From: Carnobacterium jeotgali MS3
Lineage (GTDB): Bacteria > Bacillota > Bacilli > Lactobacillales > Carnobacteriaceae
Direction: 5' to 3'
DNA length: 64,000 bases
Assembly: GCF_000745125.1 (NCBI RefSeq)
Contig: NZ_JQNF01000010.1
Span: forward strand, 868,001 to 932,000
Below are positions 1 through 8,236 of the stretch, piece by piece; position 1 is the first letter of the stretch, and each line of letters starts with the position of its first letter. The position numbers and the translations under genes were made by a program. The notes under the pieces were generated by a model, which made no database searches, was not told the DNA's origin, and was given only the letters and a program-made list of their open reading frames with translations.

Positions 1-21
1 ACAAAGAAAAGGGGAATATGT

Positions 22-780
22 ATGAGTTTTAATGTTTTGATGTACCATGAGTTTCGCGAACGAGACACATTTGATAGAACCAAACCATCTATTATTTCAG
101 TAGAGCAAAATTACCAAGATGCTTTACCAGCAGTACTTTTCAGTTATTTAGATGATTTTGAAAAGCAAATGAATTATTTGAAAAGTGAAGGCTACCACAC
201 TTTAACACTCCAAGAAATAAAAAAATTTTATGAAAATGGAGCAACACTTCCTAAAAAATCCGTTTTAATAACAATTGATGATGCTTTTCAATCTGTACAT
301 AAATATGCTTATCCTGTTTTAAAAAGTTTACAATTTCATGCGGTTAGTTTTGTGGTATTAGGGTGGTTATCACAAAAACAAAAAGTTTTTGATCCAACGG
401 TTTCAATGGTTATGAGTAAAAAAGAATTAGAAAAGATGAAAGATGTATTTGAATTTGCTAATCATACGACCAATTTACACATCCGTCATTCGGACGGCAC
501 AGCTGCTATGCAACTGGTTTCTATGGAAGACTTGAAAAAAGATTTAATAGCTTGCGGGGAGTATGTGGATTCTCCTGATGTATTTGCTTATCCGTTTGGA
601 ATTTATGATGCTAAAGATAGTGAACGGTTAACGAAAGCCGATGTAAATTATGCTTTCACAACGACTCCGGGTACCAATACAATAGATACACCACTATTGG
701 AGTTGCACCGTGATACGGTAACATTAGGATGTTCAATAGAAGAATTTAAAGCTATTATAGAAAGAGGACAAGAAAAATGA
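22..780 (+). CDS. Polysaccharide deacetylase (NodB-fold) family protein
   Basis: The 252-residue protein carries the three landmarks of the NodB/carbohydrate esterase 4 fold: an IDDA metal/catalytic motif near residues 85-88 (usual form is FDDG), a His-x4-His pair at about 148 and 153, and the AYPFGIYD stretch near 189. Members remove N- or O-acetyl groups from cell-wall or other polysaccharides. No signal peptide is visible, so this one is either cytoplasmic or exported some other way. A GGGGA ribosome site precedes the ATG. The stop overlaps the ATG of the next lipoprotein gene by 4 bases, so the two are translationally coupled. The true substrate is not evident, and the changed first motif makes activity less certain. 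Confidence 0.75.
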   Translation: MSFNVLMYHEFRERDTFDRTKPSIISVEQNYQDALPAVLFSYLDDFEKQMNYLKSEGYHTLTLQEIKKFYENGATLPKKSVLITIDDAFQSVHKYAYPVLKSLQFHAVSFVVLGWLSQKQKVFDPTVSMVMSKKELEKMKDVFEFANHTTNLHIRHSDGTAAMQLVSMEDLKKDLIACGEYVDSPDVFAYPFGIYDAKDSERLTKADVNYAFTTTPGTNTIDTPLLELHRDTVTLGCSIEEFKAIIERGQEK

Positions 781-1751
781 AAAAATTAGTTAAGTTAGCA
801 GTAGTCGTTTTCTTTTTATGGATTGTTTTATTCGCACTAGCAGCTTGCTCAAATAGTAATGAGAGCAGCCAATCGGCACAAACCAGTGAATCAGAGCTTT
901 CAAATGAACCTCTGCGATTTGGAACATTGCCAGCAGAATCAGCTATTCCAATTATACTAGCAAAAGAAAATGGTTATTTTGATGAAGAAAATGTTTCTGT
1001 AGAAATCACTCCTTTTAACGCACCAAATGATCGTAACGCAGCGGCTCAGTCTGGCGAACTTGATGGAATGATTGGTGATGTAATGACGGCTCTTTCATTT
1101 AAAGAAGGTGGAATTGATTTGACCATCACATCGGATATCAATGAAGAATTTAAATTGTTGTCTTCCCCAGATTCTGGTATCACAGATATAAAACAATTGG
1201 ATGGAAAAGATGTTTCATTAGTACCTAAACTATTACTTGAATACATTATGGATGAAATAGCTGTTAAAAATAATATTACGTATGAAGTTGTCTCTATTCC
1301 ATCTATCCCTGCAAGATACGAAGCATTATTAGAAAATCAAATTGACTCGGTCATCTTTACTGAACCTCAAGCTACAGCACTAAAAATGAACGGAGCTCAT
1401 GTACTGGCAAGCTCGACAGAATATGGCATCAAAGGTGGGACGATACTCTTTAGTGATGACACTGTAGCGGAAAGATCTACAGATATTACTGCTTTTTATC
1501 GGGCTTACAACAAAGCTGTCGATTACATGAATACCGCAGATCCAGCGGAGTATAGTTCTATTTTAAAGGACTATAATTTTCCCGAAACCATGGGAGATTA
1601 TTTAACTAATAAAGAAGAGGACTACAATAAAGCGGCTATTGTTACGAAAGAACAATATGATAGTATTGAAAAATGGACAAAGGTCAAAGAAATGATCAGC
1701 AAAGAATATACCTATGAAGATTTAACTGACTTTTCTATGTTAGAAGAGTAG
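777..1751 (+). CDS. ABC transporter substrate-binding lipoprotein (SsuA/ThiY/NMT1-like)
   Basis: This 324-residue protein has a type II signal peptide with a LAAC lipobox (Cys24), then a Ser/Glu-rich linker and a periplasmic-binding-protein type II fold. The opening LRFGTLPAESAIPIILAKENGYF is typical of the SsuA/TauA/ThiY group that binds sulfonates, nitrate-like anions or thiamine precursors. It should sit on the outer face of the membrane and feed the permease and ATPase encoded convergently just downstream. It overlaps the deacetylase gene by ATGA. The ligand cannot be told from sequence alone. Confidence 0.8.
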   Translation: MKKLVKLAVVVFFLWIVLFALAACSNSNESSQSAQTSESELSNEPLRFGTLPAESAIPIILAKENGYFDEENVSVEITPFNAPNDRNAAAQSGELDGMIGDVMTALSFKEGGIDLTITSDINEEFKLLSSPDSGITDIKQLDGKDVSLVPKLLLEYIMDEIAVKNNITYEVVSIPSIPARYEALLENQIDSVIFTEPQATALKMNGAHVLASSTEYGIKGGTILFSDDTVAERSTDITAFYRAYNKAVDYMNTADPAEYSSILKDYNFPETMGDYLTNKEEDYNKAAIVTKEQYDSIEKWTKVKEMISKEYTYEDLTDFSMLEE

Positions 1752-1756
1752 TAAAA

Positions 1757-1818
1757 CACCACGATTTAAAAGTTGCCTCTTTTACAAGAAGCGCCTTTTA
1801 AATCGTGGTGCTTTTTTT
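1757..1818. terminator. Bidirectional rho-independent terminator
   Basis: A perfect 16-bp stem (1757-1772 with 1795-1810) is followed by a T-run on the plus strand, with an A-run before the left arm acting for the minus strand. It separates the convergent binding-protein and permease genes. Confidence 0.9.
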
Positions 1819-1822
1819 ACAG

Positions 1823-2572
1823 CTACTGATCTTTTTTCCAAGGTACTAGCAACCGTTCTAGAATATCAATTAGTTTAAACAATAGAAATCCAAGTAAGCA
1901 AAGTGCCAATATGCCACAAAACATTTCCGAATAATCAATGACTGACCAAGCATTCATGATGTAATAGCCCAACCCATATTTGGTAGCATAGTTTTCAGCA
2001 AAAAAAAGTGAGGCTATGGCAATTCCAATACAAACGCGTAAACCACTGATGATTTGGGGAATAATAGCTGGACAAAGTAAATAGATGAACGTTTGCCATT
2101 TGCTAGCATGCATCATGCGCATGACCTGATAATACGATCGGTCAATTTGGCTAATACCGTCTCGGACAGATAAAATGAGTTGAAAGACGATAATCCAAAC
2201 AACTAAACTAATCTTTGAAGCATCACCTAATCCATAAAGAAGCATAAAAACAGGCAAGAAAGCCACTTTTGGAATAGGGTAAATCAAATATACTAGCGGA
2301 GATAATAGACGGTCTGCCCATTTACTCGCTCCAATCCAAATCCCTAGAGGAATACCAATCAGGAATGAAATAAGGATAGCCATTAAAATGCGGTATAAGC
2401 TGCTGAAGATATGTGGGATGAGTGATGGAAACAAGTGTACAAATAAACGAATGGTTTCGATTGGTTCTGGAATGACAGGATGATTAATAAAAAAATAAAG
2501 ACCTTCCCAAATTAAAAATAAACCAACTAAGCCAATCAATGTATCAAAAGGCATTTTTGTTTTTTGATTCAT
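1823..2572 (-). CDS. ABC transporter permease (SsuC/TauC-like)
   Basis: This is a hydrophobic protein of about 249 residues with roughly six membrane segments and an EAA-type loop around MMHASKWQTFIYLLCPAIIP, the ATPase contact site of binding-protein-dependent permeases. I chose the ATG at 2572 because it overlaps the stop of the upstream ATPase gene (ATGA) and has a GGGA/AGAGG ribosome site. An in-frame upstream start at 2614 would add 14 hydrophilic residues and overlap more. With the ATPase and the convergent lipoprotein it makes a complete importer of the nitrate/sulfonate/thiamine-precursor class. Confidence 0.82.
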   Translation of the reverse strand: MNQKTKMPFDTLIGLVGLFLIWEGLYFFINHPVIPEPIETIRLFVHLFPSLIPHIFSSLYRILMAILISFLIGIPLGIWIGASKWADRLLSPLVYLIYPIPKVAFLPVFMLLYGLGDASKISLVVWIIVFQLILSVRDGISQIDRSYYQVMRMMHASKWQTFIYLLCPAIIPQIISGLRVCIGIAIASLFFAENYATKYGLGYYIMNAWSVIDYSEMFCGILALCLLGFLLFKLIDILERLLVPWKKDQ

Positions 2573-3315
2573 CCTCTGGTCCCACTTTCTAAACTTTCCC
2601 TTACCGTTAAGCACATATCATAAAAAATAGATTTTTTTCGAATCGCTTTAATGCCAACTAAAGGGTTCTGGATTATTTCATGTATACCGCCTTTTTTCAT
2701 TACAATGATCTGTTCTCCTAAAAAAACAGCTTCTTCAATAGAATGAGTTACTTGTAAAAGAGTGGTCTTTTTTAGTTGATGAAGAGCTAAAATCATTTCT
2801 TGCAATTGTTCTCTGGTCATCGCATCTAGTGCTGAAGTAGCTTCATCCAAAAGAAGAATTTCAGGCTCTAAATTTAAACTACGAGCAATAGCAGTCCGTT
2901 GTTTTTGTCCGCCACTGATTTGAGAAGGATAATAGTGAGCGATATCTAAGATACCTAATTCGTTCAAAAGAGCGGTTGTTTTTTCCTTGATTACCGTTCG
3001 ATTTTGATGACTTATTTTAAGTCCTAGTGCTACATTATCAAACACAGTGCACCATGGAAGCAGAGCATAATCTTGTAAGATAATGCCAGTGCGTTTTGGA
3101 AAATCAGTTACGGGTTCGTCGTTCATTCTTAAAACGCCACTGTCAGGTTTAATAAATCCCGCTAAAGTATGTAGTAGTGTCGTTTTACCACAGCCGGATG
3201 GCCCAATTATGACACAAGTAGAGTTTGTTGGAACGACAAATGAAAGTGCATCTAACACAATTTTATCTGTGAACGAACAAGTTAGATTATTCACAAATAC
3301 AGCGTTTTTAATCAT
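2569..3315 (-). CDS. ABC transporter ATP-binding protein (SsuB/TauB-like)
   Basis: The 248-residue ATPase has Walker A GPSGCGKT (residues 38-45), signature SGGQKQR (about 134-140), Walker B ILLLDEA (about 153-159) and the switch histidine in VTHSIEEA. It energises the adjacent permease, whose start overlaps its stop. The gene begins with ATG behind an AGAGGGA ribosome site and is the first gene of this minus-strand pair. Family resemblance is to the ATPases of nitrate/sulfonate/thiamine-precursor importers. Confidence 0.85.
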   Translation of the reverse strand: MIKNAVFVNNLTCSFTDKIVLDALSFVVPTNSTCVIIGPSGCGKTTLLHTLAGFIKPDSGVLRMNDEPVTDFPKRTGIILQDYALLPWCTVFDNVALGLKISHQNRTVIKEKTTALLNELGILDIAHYYPSQISGGQKQRTAIARSLNLEPEILLLDEATSALDAMTREQLQEMILALHQLKKTTLLQVTHSIEEAVFLGEQIIVMKKGGIHEIIQNPLVGIKAIRKKSIFYDMCLTVRESLESGTRG

Positions 3316-3472
3316 TTTTTGTCCCTCTTTTCGTTAGTTAGGTCTATTATAAAATTTTCAGACGCAAGATACAAATACCTTTTAAAAACAAGTCAATCAT
3401 TAAGTTAAAAGCATAATTCTGAATAATTGTTCGTGTTTTGGTTACTTATTTCCAGTTTCTACATATTGATTC

Positions 3473-3500
3473 TTGATAAATTGATTAAAAGGCGTATAAT
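3473..3500 (+). promoter_or_regulatory. SigA-type promoter of the adenosine deaminase gene
   Basis: TTGATA (3473-3478) and TATAAT (3495-3500) are spaced 16 bases apart. They lie about 90 bases upstream of the GTG start. I saw no purine riboswitch in the leader. Confidence 0.65.
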
Positions 3501-3588
3501 TTCAATTGTCAAAGAGATTTAGTTCTAAATTTAAATCCCGTTTTTTTTAATAAAGACAATTATAATATAAACTAGAGGAGTGCACAGA

Positions 3589-4626
3589 GTGACAAAAAAC
3601 TATCCAACAAAAGAATTCATTAAAAATTTACCAAAAGCTGAGCTTCATCTCCACTTAGAAGGAACTTTAGAGCCGGAATTAAAATTGAAATTAGCAAAAA
3701 GAAACAAAATTGCTATCGGACAAGAAACCATTGAAGAAGTTCAAAAAAGTTATCAATTTGATTCTTTGTCTTCTTTCTTAAATGTGTATTATCCAGCAAT
3801 GAATGTTTTACAAAAAGAAGAAGACTTCTATGAACTAGCTTGGGAATACTTAAAAAAAGCTAAAGAACACCATATAAAACGCGTAGAACTATTTTTCGAC
3901 CCTCAAGCACATACTTCAAGAGGTATAAACTTCAAGGATGTCATTAACGGCTACTATCGTGCTATTCAAAATAGTTCTGAGTTAGGGATAAGTGCGGATT
4001 TGATTATGTGCTTTTTACGAGATATGTCTGCTGAATCAGCAATGGAAACTTTTGAACAAGCACTTCCGTACAAAGATAAAATTGCTGGGATTGGACTAGA
4101 TTCTGATGAAAGAGGCAATCCGCCAAGTAAATTTTTTGATGTATTTAAAAAAGCTAAAGAAGCCGGATTTCACCTTACAATGCATTGTGATATTGATCAA
4201 GAAAATTCAATAGAACACATCCGCCAAGCTCTTTTCGATGCAAAGGTTGAAAGACTAGATCATGGGACAAATATCATAGAAAACCCAGATTATGTAAAAT
4301 ATGTGAAAGAAAATAATATCGGCCTAACTTGCTGCCCAGTATCGAATGGTTTTGTAGTAGAAGATATGAAAGGAAAAGAAATTATTGAGTTATTGGAACA
4401 AGGAGTGAAAGTAACGGTCAATTCAGATGACCCAGCTTATTTCCAGAGTTACATTTCTGACGACTTATATGCGGTAGCTGAAAATTATTTTTTAACAACA
4501 GAACAAGTTGTTCAGCTTGTTAAAAATTCTTTTGAGATTGCTTGGATTTCTGATGAAGAAAAAGTAGAATATATCCAATTAGTAGATGCATATGTTGATA
4601 GCTTTAATAAAGTTAAGGCGATATAA
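3589..4626 (+). CDS. add: Adenosine/adenine deaminase family protein
   Basis: This 345-residue TIM-barrel metal hydrolase is expected to deaminate adenosine (or adenine) for purine salvage. Visible motifs are ELHLHLEGTL with the zinc His-x-His (residues 20 and 22), LTMHCDID (His199), LDHGT (His225) and VNSDDP (about 278-282). Classical adenosine deaminases read HAGE at the third site. Here HCDI replaces it, so the usual catalytic Glu is not in its expected place and an acidic residue lies one position later. The GTG at 3589 is chosen because AGAGGAG (3574-3580) sits 8 bases upstream; an in-frame GTG at 3580 overlaps that site. A weak 5-bp hairpin plus T-run follows the stop. Confidence 0.8.
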   Translation: MTKNYPTKEFIKNLPKAELHLHLEGTLEPELKLKLAKRNKIAIGQETIEEVQKSYQFDSLSSFLNVYYPAMNVLQKEEDFYELAWEYLKKAKEHHIKRVELFFDPQAHTSRGINFKDVINGYYRAIQNSSELGISADLIMCFLRDMSAESAMETFEQALPYKDKIAGIGLDSDERGNPPSKFFDVFKKAKEAGFHLTMHCDIDQENSIEHIRQALFDAKVERLDHGTNIIENPDYVKYVKENNIGLTCCPVSNGFVVEDMKGKEIIELLEQGVKVTVNSDDPAYFQSYISDDLYAVAENYFLTTEQVVQLVKNSFEIAWISDEEKVEYIQLVDAYVDSFNKVKAI

Positions 4627-4729
4627 GGTTTTTTGTCTGACTAGTAAAAATTTAGTCTTTTGACAAATGAACTGCGTTAATTTTGAAAAAACACTGGCTT
4701 TTTATTTATTATTCCTTTATAATAAGAAA

Positions 4730-4824
4730 TGCCGCAAGGCCGTACGGCAATGGTGAACTTTCGAATCGTGTCAGATCTGGAAGGAAGCAGCACTAAGGAT
4801 GTTTCGTCATGTGCCGTACGTACA
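4730..4824 (+). ncRNA. ffs: Signal recognition particle RNA (small bacterial type)
   Basis: The strongly conserved SRP helix 8 core is present: GTCAGATCTGGAAGGAAGCA followed by GCACTAAGG, with the outer stem formed by GTACGGCA (4742-4749) and TGCCGTAC (4812-4819). This is the short, 4.5S-like RNA that binds Ffh to target membrane proteins. A TATAAT -10 box lies at 4718-4723. Its location just upstream of dnaX is conserved in Firmicutes. Confidence 0.92.
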
Positions 4825-4836
4825 TAGAATAAAAAA

Positions 4837-4872
4837 AGAAACCGCTGATTTTTAATCAGTGGTTTCTTTTTG
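4837..4872 (+). terminator. Terminator of the SRP RNA gene
   Basis: A 14-bp stem (4837-4850 with 4854-4867, one G-T pair) is followed by a T-run, directly after the SRP RNA. Confidence 0.85.
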
Positions 4873-5087
4873 TCTATTGGTGTAGTTATCTGGGAGGGTA
4901 TCTAAGCCAATTCAGCATTAATAAATCTATTTATCTCAGAAGAAACTTTTTTGAAGCATCCACACTTTAAGGTGGGTAGCTGAATAAGTTAAATAGACTA
5001 AAAGAGTCTTTGTCAGCTGTTTAAATTTGGACTCAAATGACGTATAATAAAGAGTAATGACGAATGGTTCAAGAAAGGGAGAAATGC

Positions 5088-6908
5088 ATGAGTTATCAAG
5101 CACTTTATCGAGTATGGCGTCCCCAACGGTTTCAAGACATTGCGGGTCAAAAAGCTATTACGCAAACGTTGAGAAATGCTTTAGCACAAGAAAAAACAAG
5201 TCATGCTTACCTTTTTACTGGGCCTCGTGGAACAGGAAAAACGAGTGCAGCGAAGATATTTGCTAAAGCTATTAATTGCCCCAATTTAAAAGATGGGGAG
5301 CCTTGTAATGAGTGTGAAACATGTCACTCTATTACCCAAGGCCAATTAAATGATGTAATTGAAATTGATGCGGCCAGTAATAATGGAGTAGAGGAAATTC
5401 GAGATATTCGGGATAAAGCAAAATATGCTCCGACTAGCGCAGATTACAAAGTGTACATCATTGATGAAGTACACATGTTAACAACTGGAGCTTTTAATGC
5501 CTTATTGAAAACATTAGAAGAACCCCCTAAAAATGTTGTGTTTATTTTAGCTACAACAGAGCCCCATAAAATCCCATTGACTATTATTTCAAGAACGCAA
5601 CGATTTGATTTTAAACGTATCAGCGTTCGAGATAGTTGTGAACGGATGGCATATATTTTAAATCAAGAAAAAATAACTTATCAAGAAGAGGCTTTAACCG
5701 TCATCGCTAGAGCTGCTGAGGGTGGAATGCGTGATGCATTAAGCATTCTAGATCAAGCTATCTCGTATGGAGATGACTCAGTAACGGCTGAAAATGCCAT
5801 GAGCGTTACCGGTAGTTTGACACAAGAATTAGTCTTGGATTATTTTGATACCATTATTCAACATAAGACTGAAAAAGGCTTGTCTCTTTTGCAAAGTATC
5901 TTAGCAGAAGGAAAAGATGCCAGCCGTTTTGTAGAAGACCTGATTTTGTTCAGTCGAGATTTATTGGTTTACCAACAAGCTCCCCAGATGACCGATTTAT
6001 TAGAAGGCGCAAATGTTGACGAAGGATTTAAAACGCTCAGTCAGACAATCACAGCTCAACAATTGTATGAAGTCATTGGAATTTTAAATGATACTCAACA
6101 AGAGATGCGATTTACAAATCATGCAGAAGTGTATTTGGAAGTTGCTACGGTAAAATTAACTCAGTTAACGGTTGCTAAGGTAGCGGATAGATTAGCAGTT
6201 GAAGAATCAGGAACAAATGGGAATTCACAAGTTGGGCAACAAAAGATCACGGATATGGAAAAAGAACTTCTTCAAATGAGAAAGCAGCTGCAAGAATTTG
6301 CCAAGAATGGCGGAGCTCCTCAGCCAACTAAAAAAGCTCCCAAAGCAATCTCTAAACCAGGAAATAATCAATTTAAAACAAATACGACAATTATTTACAA
6401 AGTGTTAAGTGAAGCAACAAAAGATAACTTAGCTCAGTTGGTTGATATTTGGCCTGATTTATTGAATATGCTTTCGGTAACGCAACGAGCTATCATGAAA
6501 GCTTCAACGCCGGTTGCAGCGAGTCCTAATGGCTTGATTGTTTCATTCGAATATGATATTTTGTGTCAAAAGGCTACAAATGATCAAGAATTGCTTGAAG
6601 CTGTCAGTGAAGATTTGCGACGTTTAGTGGGATACTCACCGCAAATGATCTGTGTTCCAGCAGAACAATGGCCAGTTATTCGAGAACAGTTTTTGAAGCA
6701 AAATAAAGAATTAATAAAGAAACGCCCAGCAGAAAAAGTTACAACTCCTTCTGTTCATAAGAATGAAACCCAAGTTGTTTCTAATTACGAACAAGAAAAC
6801 CTAGCTAGTTTAGAATCGGTTTTACCGGAACCTGAAGAAGATGAAACGATTGTGACAGAAGCTATGGAATTATTTGGAGAAGCAGTAGTAGAAGTAAGAA
6901 ATGATTAA
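5088..6908 (+). CDS. dnaX: DNA polymerase III subunits gamma/tau
   Basis: This is the clamp-loader ATPase of the replisome, 606 residues. The protein has Walker A GPRGTGKT (about 45-52), a four-Cys zinc module (Cys64, 73, 76, 79), DEVH Walker B near 130, the sensor SRC-type region (ISRTQRF) and a long C-terminal tail expected to bind DnaB and the polymerase. ATG 5088 is preferred to GTG 5064 because AAAGGGA lies just upstream and the protein then starts MSYQALYRVWRP, the usual N terminus. A TATAAT box at 5043-5048 may drive it. It heads dnaX-ebfC, with recR just beyond a terminator. Confidence 0.95.
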   Translation: MSYQALYRVWRPQRFQDIAGQKAITQTLRNALAQEKTSHAYLFTGPRGTGKTSAAKIFAKAINCPNLKDGEPCNECETCHSITQGQLNDVIEIDAASNNGVEEIRDIRDKAKYAPTSADYKVYIIDEVHMLTTGAFNALLKTLEEPPKNVVFILATTEPHKIPLTIISRTQRFDFKRISVRDSCERMAYILNQEKITYQEEALTVIARAAEGGMRDALSILDQAISYGDDSVTAENAMSVTGSLTQELVLDYFDTIIQHKTEKGLSLLQSILAEGKDASRFVEDLILFSRDLLVYQQAPQMTDLLEGANVDEGFKTLSQTITAQQLYEVIGILNDTQQEMRFTNHAEVYLEVATVKLTQLTVAKVADRLAVEESGTNGNSQVGQQKITDMEKELLQMRKQLQEFAKNGGAPQPTKKAPKAISKPGNNQFKTNTTIIYKVLSEATKDNLAQLVDIWPDLLNMLSVTQRAIMKASTPVAASPNGLIVSFEYDILCQKATNDQELLEAVSEDLRRLVGYSPQMICVPAEQWPVIREQFLKQNKELIKKRPAEKVTTPSVHKNETQVVSNYEQENLASLESVLPEPEEDETIVTEAMELFGEAVVEVRND

Positions 6909-6939
6909 AAAATTAATGGATTGAAAGGATGAATAATTA

Positions 6940-7251
6940 ATGCGTGGAATGGGAAATATGCAAGGTATGATGAAACAAATGCAAAAAATGCAAAAAGAAA
7001 TGGCAAAATCACAAGAGGATTTAAATGCAAAAGAATTTTTTGGAACAACTAATGGGGACTTAGTAAAAGTAACCCTAACAGGTGAAAAGAAAATGAAAGA
7101 TATCGCTATAAAACCAGAAGCGGTTGATCCAGATGATATTGAAATGCTGCAAGATTTGATCATTTTAGCAACAAATGATGCTTTAGAAAAAGTAGAAGTA
7201 GAAACACAAGCAGTTATGGGGAAATACGCTAAAGGAATTCCCGGTCTTTAA
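6940..7251 (+). CDS. ebfC: YbaB/EbfC nucleoid-associated protein
   Basis: This small DNA-binding protein (103 residues) has the Met/Gly/Gln-rich N terminus and the [13 protein letters not shown] segment characteristic of YbaB/EbfC dimers, which bind DNA and are almost always encoded between dnaX and recR. An AAAGGATG ribosome site precedes the ATG, and the gene lies 31 bases downstream of dnaX. Confidence 0.92.
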   Translation: MRGMGNMQGMMKQMQKMQKEMAKSQEDLNAKEFFGTTNGDLVKVTLTGEKKMKDIAIKPEAVDPDDIEMLQDLIILATNDALEKVEVETQAVMGKYAKGIPGL

Positions 7252-7277
7252 GCCACTTAAATCAGATTTAATGAATG

Positions 7278-7308
7278 AAAATGGGATTCCTTGCGGGTCC
7301 CGTTTTTT
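7278..7308 (+). terminator. Terminator between ebfC and recR, overlapping a recR promoter
   Basis: A 9-bp stem (7278-7286 with 7298-7306) ends in a T-run. A TATAAT at 7315-7320 with TTGCGG at 7291-7296 (18-base spacer) suggests recR has its own promoter overlapping this terminator. Confidence 0.6.
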
Positions 7309-7351
7309 GAATCCTATAATTCCGCTATAAAGGATTAGAAAGGAAATGACT

Positions 7352-7948
7352 ATGCAGTATCCAGAACCGATATCAAAATTAATGGACAGTTACATGAAAT
7401 TACCTGGAATTGGGGCGAAAACAGCAGCTCGCTTAGCTTTTTTCACAATTGATATGCATGAAGAAGATGTAACAGATTTTGCTAAGGCTTTGATTAGTGC
7501 AAAAAGAGATCTGCATTATTGTTCTATTTGTGGTCAAATTACAGAAGATGACCCTTGTCAAATATGCCAAGATAAATCACGTGATAGAAGTATCGTTTTA
7601 GTTGTCGAAGATCCAAAAGATGTTATGGCTTTAGAAAAAATGCGCGAATACCATGGCGTTTACCATGTATTACATGGGGTTCTTTCTCCAATAGAAGGTA
7701 CTGGTCCTGAAGACATCAATATACCGAGCCTGATCAAACGATTGCAGTCTGACGAGATTAATGAAGTGATTATTGCCACAAATGCGACTGCTGAAGGTGA
7801 AGCTACAGCTATGTATTTATCAAGATTGATTAAGCCAGCAGGAATTAAAGTTACGCGTTTAGCTCACGGTCTTTCAGTCGGAAGTGACATTGAATATGCC
7901 GATGAAATTACACTATTAAAAGCAGTTGAAGGGCGTAGAGAACTTTAA
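7352..7948 (+). CDS. recR: Recombination mediator RecR
   Basis: The 198-residue protein has the helix-hairpin-helix ([12 protein letters not shown]), a four-Cys zinc finger (Cys57, 60, 69, 72) and a Toprim domain ([12 protein letters not shown]). It works with RecO (and RecF) to load RecA on single-stranded DNA. ATG 7352 gives the standard family length and is 8 bases from the AGAAAGG ribosome site; the in-frame ATG at 7346 is only 2 bases from it. Confidence 0.95.
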   Translation: MQYPEPISKLMDSYMKLPGIGAKTAARLAFFTIDMHEEDVTDFAKALISAKRDLHYCSICGQITEDDPCQICQDKSRDRSIVLVVEDPKDVMALEKMREYHGVYHVLHGVLSPIEGTGPEDINIPSLIKRLQSDEINEVIIATNATAEGEATAMYLSRLIKPAGIKVTRLAHGLSVGSDIEYADEITLLKAVEGRREL

Positions 7949-7974
7949 ACAGGATTTAGGAGGGAGGCTGAAAA

Positions 7975-8214
7975 ATGCTATTTAAGAAAAAATATGCATT
8001 GCGAAAAGAGTACGATGCAGCCTTGCTAAAATTAATGACCGAGACAAAAGGAAAATGGGAATACGCTAAAAAAATTGAATATTCCGTCATTGAGAAAGAT
8101 AGTTTATTATTTGCTCAAACAAAATTAGCAGAAGCAAAGTATTTTTATTTATTTAAAGAAGCCAAAAATAGACACATTAAAGGCGATACATCTACTTTAG
8201 AATCGGGTAAGTAA
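7975..8214 (+). CDS. yaaL: YaaL-family (DUF2508) small protein
   Basis: This is a charged protein of 79 residues without membrane segments or cysteines. Position immediately after recR and its length match the DUF2508 protein YaaL of Bacillus, whose function is unknown. A strong AGGAGGGAGG ribosome site precedes the ATG. It is probably co-transcribed with recR and the decarboxylase-like gene. Confidence 0.75.
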   Translation: MLFKKKYALRKEYDAALLKLMTETKGKWEYAKKIEYSVIEKDSLLFAQTKLAEAKYFYLFKEAKNRHIKGDTSTLESGK

Positions 8215-8236
8215 CCAAAAATAAGGAGGAGCGAGG

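Noticed and set aside
6328-6360. Possible dnaX frameshift site (six A at 6330-6335) giving a gamma-like product of about 420 residues
   Set aside because: The run is T-AAA-AAA-G, not the E. coli A-AAA-AAG heptamer, it has no clear downstream stem or upstream ribosome-like stimulator, and Gram-positive dnaX usually makes only tau.
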